A DNA stretch of 64,000 nucleotides from Ophioderma brevispina (lineage: Eukaryota; Echinodermata; Ophiuroidea; Amphilepidida; Ophiodermatidae). How positions within the stretch are numbered: position 1 is the first letter of the stretch; each line of letters opens with the position of its first letter. The stretch lies in assembly GCA_023653785.1 (NCBI GenBank), contig JAMKCH010012671.1:1-64000 (forward strand), in the 5' to 3' direction. The translations under genes were made by a program, and so were the position numbers. Below, one piece after another: positions 37,001-52,000 of this stretch. The notes under the pieces were generated by a model. The model saw only the letters and a list, made by a program, of their open reading frames with translations. It made no database searches and was not told where the DNA came from.

Positions 37001-40000
37001 ATTGTTAACCTTTCCACAGGGATTGTTTCAAAAGTAGTTGGTCCAAGTTTCATATGCGGTGTACTCTGGTTGTGGTGAGAGTTCATGTGAGGCCGATTAA
37101 AGGGGCATTCTTTGAAAATCTATTGGTTTTCCGCCACAAATCAAATGTTACGATCACCAAATTTGGTCAGTATAAGCACTCCCGCAAGGTGGATATGAGG
37201 AATACACAGATTGAGGTCAAAGGGTATGTAGGTAGATTAAAGGGGCATTCTATCATTTTGCTTAGGTTGACTGGTTTCTGTATCTCATGTCCAAACGCTT
37301 GGGCCGATAATCAGAAGAACCACTGGCCTAAGGTTCAATTGTGGTGTAATCCAATTGTGGTGAGAAGTCACGTGGATCTTTGAAAATCTATCCATTTGTT
37401 TTCTCACCGCAAATCAAATGCTACGATCACCAAATTCGGCCAGTATATAAGCACAGTCCCAAGGCCCATATGAGGTGTACACAGATTGAGGTCAAAGGTT
37501 ATGTGGATGAATTAAAGGAGCATTCTGTCATTTTGGTTACAGTTAGGAATTTATCTCCTGCCCAAACAGTTGGGCCAATTGCAGCCAAACTTGATCAGAA
37601 GAACCACTGGCCCAAGGTTCATATGTGGTGTGTTGTGAGAGGTCATCATAATTGGGGTCAAAGGCCATGTGGGCCAATTAAAGGGCATTCTTTGATGCAA
37701 ATGAGCTAATTTGACAAATCGTGGTAGAATGAAGAAACTTTGTTGGTTGTGGTCAACATTCTGTGCCAATTTTAAGGTAATTTCAAGGTCATGCGAGGTC
37801 ATCCAAGGTCAAATCACTAAACATGTGGTAGGATGATGAAACTTGGTGAGTGTGGTCAACATCCAATCTCGAAACTTTTGCAGGTCATTTCAAGGTCGTA
37901 GGGTCATCTAAGGTCAAATCACTGCACATGATTGCATGGTCATGGAACCTATAGTGGGTGTAATCAACATCAACTCGTAGGTGTGGTCAACATTCAGTGC
38001 TGAAAATTTTGAAGGTCATTTCAAGGTTATGTGGGGTCATGAAACTTGGTGAGGTGGAGTTTCCTGTTTCCGTAACCTGACCGATCTGACACATTTTTGG
38101 CCTGCTGATGGGTACTGCATGGCTTGCTAATACAACCGATGATCATGTAATTCAAATATAAGCCAGGGGGAGTCGCAAATTTCAACTTGCAGTGTTTTTA
38201 TTTTATTTTTTTACTCTTACCTGGGTGCGCAGTGCGCACGCCCCTCCGGCGCACCTTAAATACACCATTGTATTTGACGAATGAGCTGATTCATTATTGC
38301 TAACATAGCACAGTGGATTGGTTAAAGAATTGTGCAATTGATGACCAAATTGTCCCATTATTAGCTTGACGGTTGGGGGGATGCAATTTCTCCAATCTTG
38401 TTTAAACCCATACCAAATTGTCCGTCAGGTTATAAGGATTCCAGCTATGTAAAATTGCCCATATGCAACCTATGGTTTGGAGTTATGGAGTCAAAATGCT
38501 AAATATAGCCACACAGTCAAACTTCCGGTTGTGCAGGCAGGCCTGGCATAATAGACAGGTCAAAATTTGAATATTTGTGCTCCATTAAAGTATTGGAGGC
38601 ATTTTATGTTAAAAGTGGTTAAGCAACTGTTTTAGGGTATTTCGAGGGTGCTGAATTCAAAATAGCTGTTAACAGGTGCGCCGTTGCCGTTTTCACCTTC
38701 AAAATTGGATAAAACAAAATGGCCGCCATTTCAGCATAATTTGTGCTAAAACCTGGGTTTAAGGCAACATAGAAGGTTAGAAGTGGTGGCAATACCCATG
38801 TTTATGACACTGAGGATTCAATATTGGCTACCAGAACTTGTACCTAGCTTGGATTTGCTGCCATCTTGAAATTCAAGATGGCTGCCATATTATTAAGATC
38901 AGCTATCCAATGCCTTTCATGTTATAGACGAAGACATGCAGAGCAATACGCATGTTTGTGACACTGAGGAATTCATATTGGCTACTACAAAACTTGTACC
39001 TAACTTGGGTTTGCTGCCATTTTGAAATTCAAGATGGCTGCCATATTGTTAGGATAAACTATCCACTGCCTTTCATGTTATAGACAGAGTCATGCCGAGC
39101 AATACCCATGTTTAATGTTTATGACACTGAGGATTTCTTATTGGCTACTGCAATACCTATCCTGGGTTTACTGCCATTTTGAAATTCAAGATGGTCGCCA
39201 TATTAGTTAGCTAGGATCAGCTATCAAACGCCTTTTATGTTATAGACAGAGACATGCAGAACCCTTTCGTGAAGCGGGTTTTCTCCAAACGGGCTCGCCA
39301 GGAGTGTCAGCCCCACGGGGCAAACCATACAACAGGCGTTCATCCTCTGGTTCACAAAGCAATGAAGCAACTGGGGACAGAGAAGTTCTTTTCGCAGAGG
39401 GCTGGATGTCTGCCATGAGCAAACTACCGGCTCACAGGACTTTCAAACCTATGTAAAGTCCAACAAGTCCTATGATACAACCAAACCCGTAAAAAACTAG
39501 AGCATTTATCATTCAGGCCATAGTCTCGGGGACAATTCAGTAAGCGGTTATGGGAAAGGGTACACAGGACGTACACAATTTTGTCTTCTGGCATGGGAGG
39601 CATTAACATCAAATTTACGGATCTTGCAAACCATAACTGGAAATCAAATCGAGGGTGGGTCAGACCTGTCTTCAATCTGAAATTTCGGAATCACTCTATA
39701 AAAACAGAATCATTTCAAATTGGAATCCATTCAATTGGCGAAGCGTCTGGTGGAATCAGAAGATTATATGACCACTATTGATTTGAAGAACGCCTATTTT
39801 AAGATTCCGATACACAATCAGGCAAATAAAAAATCCTTCATTTCGAAGGACTCTCACCCTTCCAGAAGAAAAAGAAGAAAAAGTGACTTCAGTAAAGAAG
39901 TTGTTAAGAAATGTATTAAGAAACAACAACAGCAACCAAGAATTGGCCAGTGTGATAGGAAAAATAGGAGTAACAGGGGAAGACATTCTTCCAACTCCGG

Positions 40001-43000
40001 TAGATGCCAGAGCACTGCAAAGCGATTTGATTCAATATGTGTGAGAGAGAGAGACGACCCATCATATTAAGGTGCCATACAGCTGTCACAAAAGAGCCTT
40101 CAAGAATTGAACTGGTGGAAATGCGTTTTACACAAATGGAATGGGAAGCCGATAGTAATATTAATATTTAACTTTTATAACACGTGACAAATCCACCAAA
40201 GTGCTCAGGGCGCCTCAGTCTGTGGAGTGCCTTGGGCTGCTACAACACAACGAGTAAACCCAGAACAACAAGGAAGGCTTTATGGAAAGAAGTCCGATTT
40301 TAGATGCAGGAGAAAACAGCCATTTTTGAATTCAGTACCCTCAAATTAACCTAAAACACTTGCTTAACCATTTTTAAAAAAAATGCCTACAGTATTTAGA
40401 AATTATCAATCTACCTATATATAACAAAATTTTGGTAAGAAATGTCTCAAATTATTCATATTGGCAAAAGCATAAAGAATAATTTTGACTATATCACAAT
40501 GTTTTGTATCCGAGGTAGGGTGTAAGGAAGGCCACTTATATATCACCATGGTCCACTCATGTGCATTGGATTTACATAGTCTTCTAACTTATTTGGTCCC
40601 ATAGCATGATAACTAAACAGATGATGAAAACTGTTTCCTTTTTCTTTGTCTTGTCTAGATGAACAATTTGCTTCACTTTTTACCAAGGTTTGAGCAACTT
40701 TTACTTTTTTTATCTTGTACAAATTAAAATGGACCTTTTTGCCTAATTTGACCATAACTCCAAAGTCGTACATCAACAAACTATGCATATTTGGAATACT
40801 GTAACCAGACGAACAATTTGTTTTACCCTACAACCAAATTCGAGCAATGTTAGGTTTCACCAATCATGCCAATGTAACCCTTCATTTCCCCTCATCGTGA
40901 AACATGTCCCAGCTGCGATATTTTTCCCGTTAACTCGTAGTTAACTTGTTAACTTGTGAAATTAGACTCTATTTCACTTTAACATAATGCCAAATTTCAG
41001 AGATTTATCATAAAAATGCACAATTGCCCACACTTTGTTATGAATCTGCTCTGTTAACTTATTTTTTTACAAGTACCCTTTCAATACTTTGGAATGTGTA
41101 TGACATTACTTTCAAAATATGCCAAAATGTTCTAAATGCATCTTTGGCGCGAACGCTTCCAGGGCAACAGTAATTGCTCTGATGACCTGTACTCGGGATT
41201 CTAATATGTTTACTAAATGTCACACCATGTGCAGTACATGATATGGTGTAAATAACTTCAAGAGTTATTGTCTTACAACTATTTTCTATTAATTCTACTT
41301 TAGCCATTCACAGCTCTTGTGGTCACTGGTTACCATGGCAACCATTAAGACATTGCTATTTCCTGAACTTATGGGTACTTTGTTCATGTTACTACGAACC
41401 CCAAAAAACTTAGAGCCATTCTACCATTAAGGGGCACGAAAAAAATAGTTAAATCATCCCGTAACTCTTCAACATGCTAAAAATCACCGTTTTATGCATC
41501 TTTGGTGCGTTTGCATGGCAACAGTAATTGCTCTGATGACCTGTACACGATTCAAATATGTTTACTAAATGTCACACCATGTGCAGTACATGATATAGTG
41601 GAAATAACTTCAAAGTTATTGTCCTATCTATTTTTCTACTTTAGTCATTCACAGCTCTAGTGGTTACTGGTTACCATGGCAACCATTGAAATATTGCTAT
41701 TTTCTGACTTTACCTGTGGTCTTTGTTATGTACAATGAACCATAAAATAACTTTGAGCCATTCTGTACTATCAAGGGGCACCAAAATAAGTTGAATTGTC
41801 CCGTAACTATTCAACATGCTAAAAATCACGATTTTAGCATTTTTTGGGGAAAAATTGCATAATTTATTAGCCATTTACTAAAAATGTAACAAAAGTGGGT
41901 TTTCAAACTTTCCCAAAAACTGACCAGCATTGTTATCTTCTACAAGAAACAAAAATTAGTATTCATCATGTATTGTTATGGATTAACATATTTAAAAAAA
42001 GACAAATTAATTTTTTTCCCAAAATTGCTAAATTTTGATCCAAAAATGCCATTTATTACCTTAAAATAGCTATAATTACCCAATTAAAACAAATATAGAT
42101 TTAAAAATCACACATCCTTATAAAACTATTTGTTATTTATAGAGGATAATAATTATAGGACCATTGGGATTCAAGTTTTGAAATTATGCTCAAAAGTGTT
42201 ACCCCTACCCTTAAAACAATGGCCCCAAAATCACCCAATTGGGGCATACAGTGAAATGATAAAATCGACTGTAGCAAAACATTTGCCCTCATTGCAGATT
42301 TTTTTATTATTGAAAACTAATGTATCTTGACAGGCTCTAACTAAAAAACATTGCTTCAACTTTCTAGTAGGTGAGTGCAGGTAACTCAAAACTAGAGCAC
42401 TTACAGAGATTTAGTCCTTGACTATAGTAAACAAATCATAAAAATCAAATATCTTGACAAATAGGACGTTTAGCTTGCTTAGCCACTTGGAGTGGTTGCA
42501 GTGGTCTTTACAAGAACAATTTCCAATAAAACAGTGCAAAAACATCGACTTCGATGAAAAATAGGGGCGCGATTTGTTTACATCGTGAAAAAATCGATGA
42601 TAGTGGCTTTAACACACACAAACATATTTTAAATCTCTGAGTCAGTCTTTTGTAAGTGGAGAAAATTGTATTTCACATTTGCATATTCTGAGTGATTCAT
42701 AAACGATGCTATTTTCATATTTGAAGTTCATAAAATTACCAGGTTTATTCAAACGAAAAGTGCCGTAACTGCTGACAACATGGGCTGAAAGGTCTTCCAA
42801 ACAAATCCGTAAAAATGCATTTTTGCCAGCTCTGGGGCCTTGCGCTTTGCCGAGATCCGGGGGGGGGGGGCACTTGTATTCAAAAGGGTGGATATTATGC
42901 GTGAACATTGACTGTCAAAATTGCACCCTAAACACGTATTTATACCAACTGAAAAACAAGCTAAAAACATACCTAAACAAGTATTTTATCTCAACAAGTA

Positions 43001-46000
43001 CACAGAGTATTGAATCGAAATATACCCTTTATTATCTTGCTTTGCTTACTTCCCAAGTTCCGAGTACATAATTCTGGATGATTTGATCCCTGCTTAATGA
43101 GATATAACTGACAATTAGGGTAGAAAAAAACATACCCTTTTTTCCATATTTTGCTGTTTTTGGACACCCTAACGATGTACGCGCGTACAATGCCTGTTGG
43201 AAAAAAGACACCCTTTTAAGCGTTGACTGTTCACGCATCATATCCACCTTTGAATACAAGGCCCCCCCCCCGGGCACAGCGATATTCAAGATGGCCTCCA
43301 AAATTAACGTCATGGTTGATAATAGTTCGAATCAGCACGATGTCAGTATTGTTTGTTAAGAAATATGTTCATGGAGCCAATAAATCAATTTCTGTTCACT
43401 TTCAAAGCCACAGCGCAATGCATTTTTATGACGTGGGTTGGACACCCTTTCAGCCCATGCTGTCAGCACCTTTGGCGCTTTTCGTACAAATAAACCATCC
43501 GGCTGCCGGGCTATGTGTCTCCACACCTTCCATGACTTTATTAATTTTTTGTGGACCAGTCTGGCTGGAAATTCAAAATAAAGACCTCTGTCACCAAACA
43601 TTGCCATAAACTACGTAGGTCTAAGTCATAGTTCCAAAGCACTGCAGTAAAATGTGGAAGTCATATTTACCGTGGGAAAAATATCGGTAATCGGTGTATA
43701 GACCAAAAGAAGACTTTTAACGGAAGTTCCATAACACAGGAATTACCTCATAAATTATACTCTACAACAAACGTCAAATCACAACCCATTACCTTGCAGA
43801 CTTCGGCTAATGCAAATCCTCCTCCCATCAGGAAATAAACATTCCAAGGCATTTTCTGGTGTATAGTCCCAAAGCAATATAGGCCGAACCGGGGTCAATG
43901 GAATACCTGAAATTATAAATCATAAAAACACTAGGAACATTAATTTCAACAAATGATCGGTTCTACGTTTTATACACATTTCGTGAGATAGACCTTTTAG
44001 TCAGATTTAGTAGGCACAAAGACACAACTGGATTAGTCATATAGCGGACTAAAGAAACAAAACACACTATGATGGTGGCCTCAAACAAATACACTTCTCA
44101 TTCTTTCAGAGTTATAAAGACACTAAAAGTATAATTAAGGTCTACCATGGATAATCCGATTTATGGTAAGAATTTTGCGCTTTACGTCAACTTATCACAA
44201 ATCCAATCCAGCCTATGGGAACCCGCAGATCGTGAAGCTCTTACACTGTTCCATCGTATGTACTATGGGGAGGCCTCAGAACTCCTGAGCCAACAGACTC
44301 CCGAGCGTCTACAGTTGGATTCCTGACTCAGACGCTCCACTAGATCCCATGGCCTTAGCTTTGAATTCCGCGTTCCAACCTAGTCCAAACTAGTTATCCA
44401 CAGATATACTTCTTGGTTACATTAGGCATGTAAACACTTCTTGGTTTCATTAGCATGTAGCCGGAGAAATCATCCCGATGTTCTCCTCCAATTATACAGT
44501 ACCATGATTCTCCCAAGTCTTGCTATTGGTTCACCGGTTGGTTCTCCTCATACCCAAAACGGGCGGTTAAAATGCCACTTGAACGTGGTGCAACGAACTG
44601 CTACCGAGAGCAATTCTTCACCAAGGGCGTAGAGAACAAGACTATAGGTGCCCGCTTAGAACGTCTCAACCTTGTTATCTATCCCAGAGACGTTATACAT
44701 GTCTTTTGTCTTGTGGTCAATTGCCTGGTGGTGGTCAACTGGGTGGTGGTTGTACTGATTCCACGCCTTTCCCTCTGAATAAAATCCAGGTGAAACAAAA
44801 CACCCTGCACATATCAAATTCCACCATCAAAGCAAAAACCGATTGCCCTACTCTACAACTCAGTTCAGCCTTCCCTAAGAAATGGTCCGATTTGTACCAT
44901 ACCATGTCCCTGTTCCCTGTGTGCAATACTTTTTAATGTGTTAAAGTTTAAATTGCGTATCATTTCAAACAAATTCATCATTTGTAATTTCCATGGGTGT
45001 GCATGGGGGGGGGACACTATCTTGTGCTTTTAGTGCAATATGGACTGGTGAAGTCTGTGCAATAACTTCTTTCAGTATATTATTTTCATGTGATTTATGT
45101 GCGCCCATTCGTGTGTGTGTTCTATAAGGTTATGCAGGTGGTGGTATGTATGTATGTGTGTATGTATGTATGTGTTGCTATTTGTGTTTGTGTGGTGTCT
45201 ATTTTGTGGGTTGAGGGAGTTTAATGGTGTTTTTCGGTGAATGTGTGGTGGTTATGTGCATGTGGGGCTACTCCCTTGCTGGTGCTATGAAATGTTTTTG
45301 TCTTTTAATAACTATTTCTAATTTTTGTTTAAACTCTTACTCTTATGTATTTCATTTTGGCCAGAGGCAGAGGTGGGGTACGCACATCTTTCAGTTGTCA
45401 GTGGGTTCTCAATTTTTGTTTGTGCCCTGGCAGCCTCTGCTTGCTGGTCCCCTTTTTATGTGTACGTACTTATGTTAATTGCCGAATGATTACATAAAAC
45501 ATAAATAAATACTTCATTTCATCATCTCTGCCCGCATCTGGATAGCGGACCGGTTTCAAAAACTAGGGTTAACCATGTTAACCGATCAATACTTCCCAAA
45601 TTTTCTGTTGCTGTTAATGCCTTGAATGCTTGCTCACATACAAAAATAGTGTATCATTGTAAACATACTTGTTTTCTAAACTAAAGACCAATTTTGGTGT
45701 TTAGATGGCCGATGAATATAAGTAGAGCGACCACAGGCTCTACTGTTGAATCTTTTACATATCTGTAACAAAAAGGTTTATGAGAGTGTCTTAATGCATG
45801 CCAACTAAAACAACTTTTCAAATTAAAAGATGCTTACTGCCATAATATGGCGCAAAATTTTCGAAATTGTGATATGTCCGGTTTGGTTCATACCGGGAGT
45901 ATTTACAACCTATTGAAGGAAATAAACATTGCATTACTCTAATTCAGAGAATGCTCGAAACTCTAAACTATACTGTGGTACAATATTAGGAAATTGGACG

Positions 46001-49000
46001 TTTAATGACGAAACTTTTAGGAGGCTCGTACCACCCCCTGGTGTGTTTTTACTGAAAATTACTCGGGTAACCGACGGTTAAGTCTTTACACTTCGATTAC
46101 CAAGGAACTGTTCTTAATCGCATTAAACCCAATGGGGGTTAACATAAACAAGAATACAGCAAAAAATAGTGGCAAACTGTACATACCCTTCATTAAAGAG
46201 TTAAGTCCATGCCTGAACAAAATTTGATCACTACGCAACCACAGCAATATGATGAGAACAGCATGGAACCACACAGCTTTCTCTGCAAAACTATTGAAGT
46301 AAAATTGACTTCTATGTTGCTAGTCCACAGCTAATTGAATATGGCAACGAATCCAATGAAGTGTCTGATACTTATCTACTATTGGCTGTAGAATGAAAAC
46401 CAGGGCTCAAATTCATAAAACCTTGCTATTTTAGCTGGCAAATAGGGCCTAGTAAGATTCTAAAATCGCGGTAGTATGCAACTACGGAGTTAACACTAAA
46501 TTGAAATTCATGAAACCTTACTAAGAACCTTACTAACTAGTACATACTAGGAAAATCTAGTTGCAACTAGCTTCCATCATTTTGTCTACAGAATTGGGTG
46601 GTTTCGGGCTAATGACCTTGGTGCAGTGTGGGGAAATGTAACTCATACTTAAATTACTAACCCCCTTTTTGTTTTTGAGTCTGGTTCCATCTTCAGAATT
46701 AACATGCTTTGATCACCTGTGAACCATGAGCAAAATGATGCCAATATATTTGTATTAGCTTCCGTATATATAGGCCCCAGAAGAACGTAACTCAGCACTG
46801 AAAGAAAGAAAGAATATTAAAGAATTTCTTTAATTCTGCTGTAATACTGCTTTTGAGAAATGTGATGTTTAATATTTTCTACTAAGCAAATATATTCATT
46901 ACTCAAATGCAAACACCTCATAAAGCTCATATATGGTACTGTAAGCAAACATTATATAAACTGTAGTAAACAAAGAACAAAGAACAATTTTTAATTATGA
47001 ACAGCAGAATTAAAGAAATTCTTTAATATTTCTTTCTTTCAGTACTGAGTTACGTCTTTCTGTTTGTCAACACTCGATATGAGGTTATACATATCTTCAT
47101 TTTAGTGTTAAATCAGTATATCGACAATTCCATGATTCTCCTAGCCGTGTTGTCAGGTCGGTGGCCAGTGAGAAACTGATTTAGTTGGCAACTAGTGAGT
47201 TAGAGTTGCTCTGGATCAACTCTAAATTTAGCAAGATTCTTAGAATGCAACTAGCACTAGTAAGGTTTTATGAATTTCAACTAGTAATCAACTAGGCTTA
47301 GTTGGCAACTAAGTCCCATTTTAGTTGCCAACTAGGCTTAGTAAGGTTTTATGAATTTGGGCCCTGGTGTCTATCCTTTGTTTTTATGAGTCAAGATATC
47401 AATAGAGACCACTTATTTTTTTTTTTTTTTAATTTTTTAGGTTTTTTCTTTTTTTAAAGTTGTAAATGGCTATGTTGCATGGCTGCATCTGGCAATGAGT
47501 TGTAATGTTTGCGTTTAACCCTATAACCCAATCAGACCAGTTTAAATATCATTAAGTAATCTGAGCTAATGGTATAGGTATAGGTCAGACATTCGAGATG
47601 CCTCTCAAATATGTTACGATTTTTGCGTTTTCTGTAGCAGGTAAGGATCAAAACTGCCCGCAAGAGCAACTAGAGTCACCAGGTAATCACTTATTCCAAA
47701 ATAGATCCAAATGGACCCCTACAACTTAAGAAAAAATACAGTTTGGTTTTGATTTGGTATCCTTATTAAGTAGATGATTTACTATCTGATACATTGATTA
47801 ACTATGAGTTTTTCATGTGCATTTTGTATAATTTATTTTTGCCTCTCCAAACAATTTGATAACTTTGTCATACCGTATCAACAATAAGCAGGTGATTGGT
47901 GCTCAGGTTGTTTATAAGCGTCCGTTCCAGTTTACGCATTTCCCGCATTCATGGGGGGAATATATACCACGGATGACCTGTCCTTTTACGGCGGTTTACA
48001 CACTTTTGTTGTCGAGGACTACTCTCTCAAGGACGAAAATAAGTAATCGCACAAACATTAACATCACCAATTTAATCGTATCATTCATTTTCTAATGGAT
48101 CAATCTTTCCCTGAAGCAAACCTATCAATTAAATGAGAGATTTCTTATTTAATCTCACTGCGTTTGGTTAGAATAGGCATGACGCACTTACTACATTTCA
48201 CCTATATACTTCGATTTTTTTCTTTCAAAAACAATAGTTTTAGACGGTACCTGTGCATACTATCTATTGACAATCTTTTACACACTCTTTTATCACAATC
48301 GTTTACAAGAATCAAAAGACATATTTTGTTAATATCATAATTTTCAGACATGTTTAACTGGCAAATTTGTTTCAAGGGAATTCGACTACGACCATTTCTG
48401 CTTCACAAAAAATACGTTGCAAAGAGTATATCCAGAGGCGTTTGATTACCGTAAGGTCACGGTTAGTTCTATTCGTTTCTATAAAAAGAATTGAGTCATT
48501 TCAAAATATATTATTGGAAATCACTTATGTATTCAAACCTCATTGGGTCCAAATCTGTATACCTGTCCGTAATGTAGCTGGTAACGCTGTTTTGCTTTGA
48601 GCTTCTGTATCTTCTCTGTTAACTGGAGGCGACTCAACAGTTTGATTTGTATTTCCTACAACATCTGCAATGAATTTAAGAAGTAATGTAAAAATAAATT
48701 CATTTGAACTTCATAACGCTATACTTCATATAATTCATATTGCGCTTGCAATCTTACATATTTAAACATACCTTTCATTTGAAGAAAATACCACTGCAAA
48801 CACCCCAGCTGAGAAGTACCATATCAGAAGCTCCTGGAAGGCCATACATCATATAGGTGGCAAAGTTCAAGCCGGTTTCACTTCCATATCGACTGAAAGA
48901 AATCCACACTTAAATGTTGTTTACTTTGGTTATATCCAAAGCTATAATTCCTTTAAGGGGGTGTCCTTCGGGAGGGCCATCAACCCAAAACTTGCTGCTA

Positions 49001-52000
49001 GGACGATCGTCGGTCCAAATTTCTCTCTTGCAAGTGGATAGATTAACCACAGATACACAGGCTAATTTTATTATATAATATAGAAGCCGACTCCTTCTTA
49101 ACGGGAAAACGGTATCAGACGTTTCAGCCCGTTAAAAATCGTGGAGTTCGAGCCCCATGGTGGTCAACATTTTTGGTCCCCTGGGCAAGATCCTTACGCG
49201 CCATGCCTCGCGAACCCAACCGAAATCTTGGGAGCTGGTATGGGGAATATTACCACTACAGTGCTGATAGGCTTGGGTGTGTTTTGTAGACTGTCTTTGA
49301 GCAGGCCACTAGATAAAGCGAAATGATTGTGACATTTCTTGAAGGGCGGGCGTATTAATAATAATTGTCATCCGCGCTTTGAGCCTGTTATTACGGGATT
49401 AAGCGCTTAAAAGAAACAAACTAGTTATTAGTTTATAAAAATACATAACAAAAACAAAACAAAAAAATTTTAAAAAAAGTTTCTGGAAATTATTAAAGCT
49501 AATTTCATTTTAGACGAACCTTTCAGTCTGTCCATCATACTTGTTGTGGCGCTCACCGACTAGAGTAGCCGATCCGCCAATGTTAGCTGCATATGGCACG
49601 CATACATAAAGCCCTTGCATAACTGTTGGTAGTTAGAGCTTCCAGCTTTAGTAGTCCTACCAGCTTGGAGTAATCCATCCTTATTTTTGAGCTCGCTTCA
49701 GTTTGATCTTGATAAACGTTTCTTTCATTCATGAAAACGACAATATTCAAAGAAAAAAATGTTGATAGAAATAAGCCCGTTCACCTCATAGGCATACATT
49801 AAGAACTCTCACTTATGCGTGAACTCAATTTCAACTGAGGGAGGTCGCAATGGCGATATCGGACAACAATTGTAACCGTGAACAACTACTTTAGTAACAC
49901 CGGAGGCCGCTATTTATTTTATGCAACTTTTAATTTTCCTCTCACAAAATCAATGTAACAATTGATATAAGTTATAGGCTCCACTAATTCGAGGCCATTG
50001 GCGCAGCAGTAATACAAGCTTGCCGGGCTCGTCTCTGTAAATTCTTAATCAATACATAAGTGCAAGACCACGCAAGCTTAACCATGATAACATATAATTA
50101 TAGCTACCCCACATGTGGGTTTCATCCTCATGTAAAGATTGCACGAAATTAGCCTGCATGAAATCTTCTATAGAGGATCAAAGGATTACAAGGATGTACA
50201 GCTTTTTATTCCGTAAAAGTCTTTACTCTAGTCAAACTCTGGAATAGCTTACACCATGTACACCACCCACAATGTGATAAGGAACAATGGCGCTCTCAGG
50301 AGCAAGCTAGCTTCGGGTGCAGAGTTTCGTTTGACAACCTTTTAAATTAGAAACTTTGGCATACTAATGTATACTTTTTTACACTCGGGAGGGGGAGGCC
50401 TTGATTGGTCTATAGTCCTTAATATACATGCAATCTTTATCTTTTCCTATGTAATAAATTTTTTAATACCATTTCTTTGAGACATTGACATAAGACCATT
50501 TTCAATAGAGAATTTATACGATTTGAATAACTGTCGGGATTCTGGCCAACACAATATAAAATTCGGAAACAAATTGTACTATTAACAGCTACTTTATTAA
50601 CAACTCGAGGCAGCTATTTAGTTTATTCACTTTAAAATTTTCGTCTCACACCAAATCGTCCTTTTTATTCTTAAATCAATACATAGTGGAATCCAATGTG
50701 CTCCAGGACACTGCTTCGGGTGCAGAGTTCGTTGACAACAGCCAATTGCAACTTGCCATACATAAGGTAAATTTTTTACACACGGAGGGGAGGCTTGAAA
50801 TCCCACCTCGGGATATAGGAACAATACTTAATCTTGGGGTGGCCCTTCTTGCGCTCGCAAGCCCAGGGCTCGCAAGATTGCTTAAGGGTGTACACAGGGG
50901 TAATAGGGCTAATAGCTGCTAATCGCCAACGGGCTCCGAGGGCGTGGAGGGAGCCTTTGGCCACCTCTCTAAATCCGCCCTGCACGATTACGACAATTAA
51001 ATGCAAACGTGTACTTTCTGAAATTGTTTTTGGACAAATTAGTCACACATATTGCTTCTGAATTTAAAAATCCTAATAAATGTATGGCACTTGGTAATAC
51101 TCACGTCATTATCAATCTCGTTCAATTCCATCTTTTCAGGATCTTAATTCTTTTTTCCAGGTCATTCTTTTTCCTGCTTAATATATTGGCTCTTTCTTCG
51201 CTGTCCTGGGCACAAACAAAGAAAAAAGACATTGCTTTGCTCTTTTTGATCTAGAAGCCGCAGCTGAGATGCTGTTCACAATGTTGCCAATATCCCGGTC
51301 TTCATTAAGTGATGTCAGATGTATCCTCCGATCTCTCGAGCATCACATCAATTTAGTTAAAGGGGGCGGCGACCCCTCTTGGCATGGTACCTCCAACATG
51401 TGAGTCAGAGACATACTTGAGCAATCGCATGATACCAAGTGGCCGGCAAATCGGAATCGGCATTGGGTAAACAGGAAGATGAGATGGAGGGATATCTCCA
51501 TATATATACATATTCTTTTGGTCATGTGCTCACCGCCAGATATTTGTACTCCGCATAGAAGCCTGGTTTAAGGTGCCTCCGTCTAAATCCTGTAGCTCTT
51601 TCTCTTTCTTCTTCATCATAGTCAGATCTCAGCTCCATATAGCAAGATAATCTCTAACAGGCTCTAAAGAACTTCACTTGGTTAATTGGAGATATACCAG
51701 ATTGCCAGAGGTGCCAATGGTTTATTTATTGCAGCATTCCAGCTTGTGCCTTTTCGTGACACGGAAGTCTTCTTACTGTCGGCCCATAGGATCCAAGTAC
51801 TTGGAATCCCTGACCTCTTTGAGTTGAGGTAACCATCTGAGTGCAGAGAGGGTGATGATTACTTCTCATTGACGGTCGTATATTCCGTCTCTTGGCGTTT
51901 GATAGTAATGCTTACTTTGTCTGTAGCATTCTCAAATTATGTTAGTAGATCTTGTGCACCACACATCATATCGGCTATTAGGGCGAGATCTCTGCATAGT

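Noticed and set aside
37054..37709. Two similar 109-codon plus-strand frames
   Set aside because: They are the two units of a 270-290-bp tandem repeat and end with the units; no domain.
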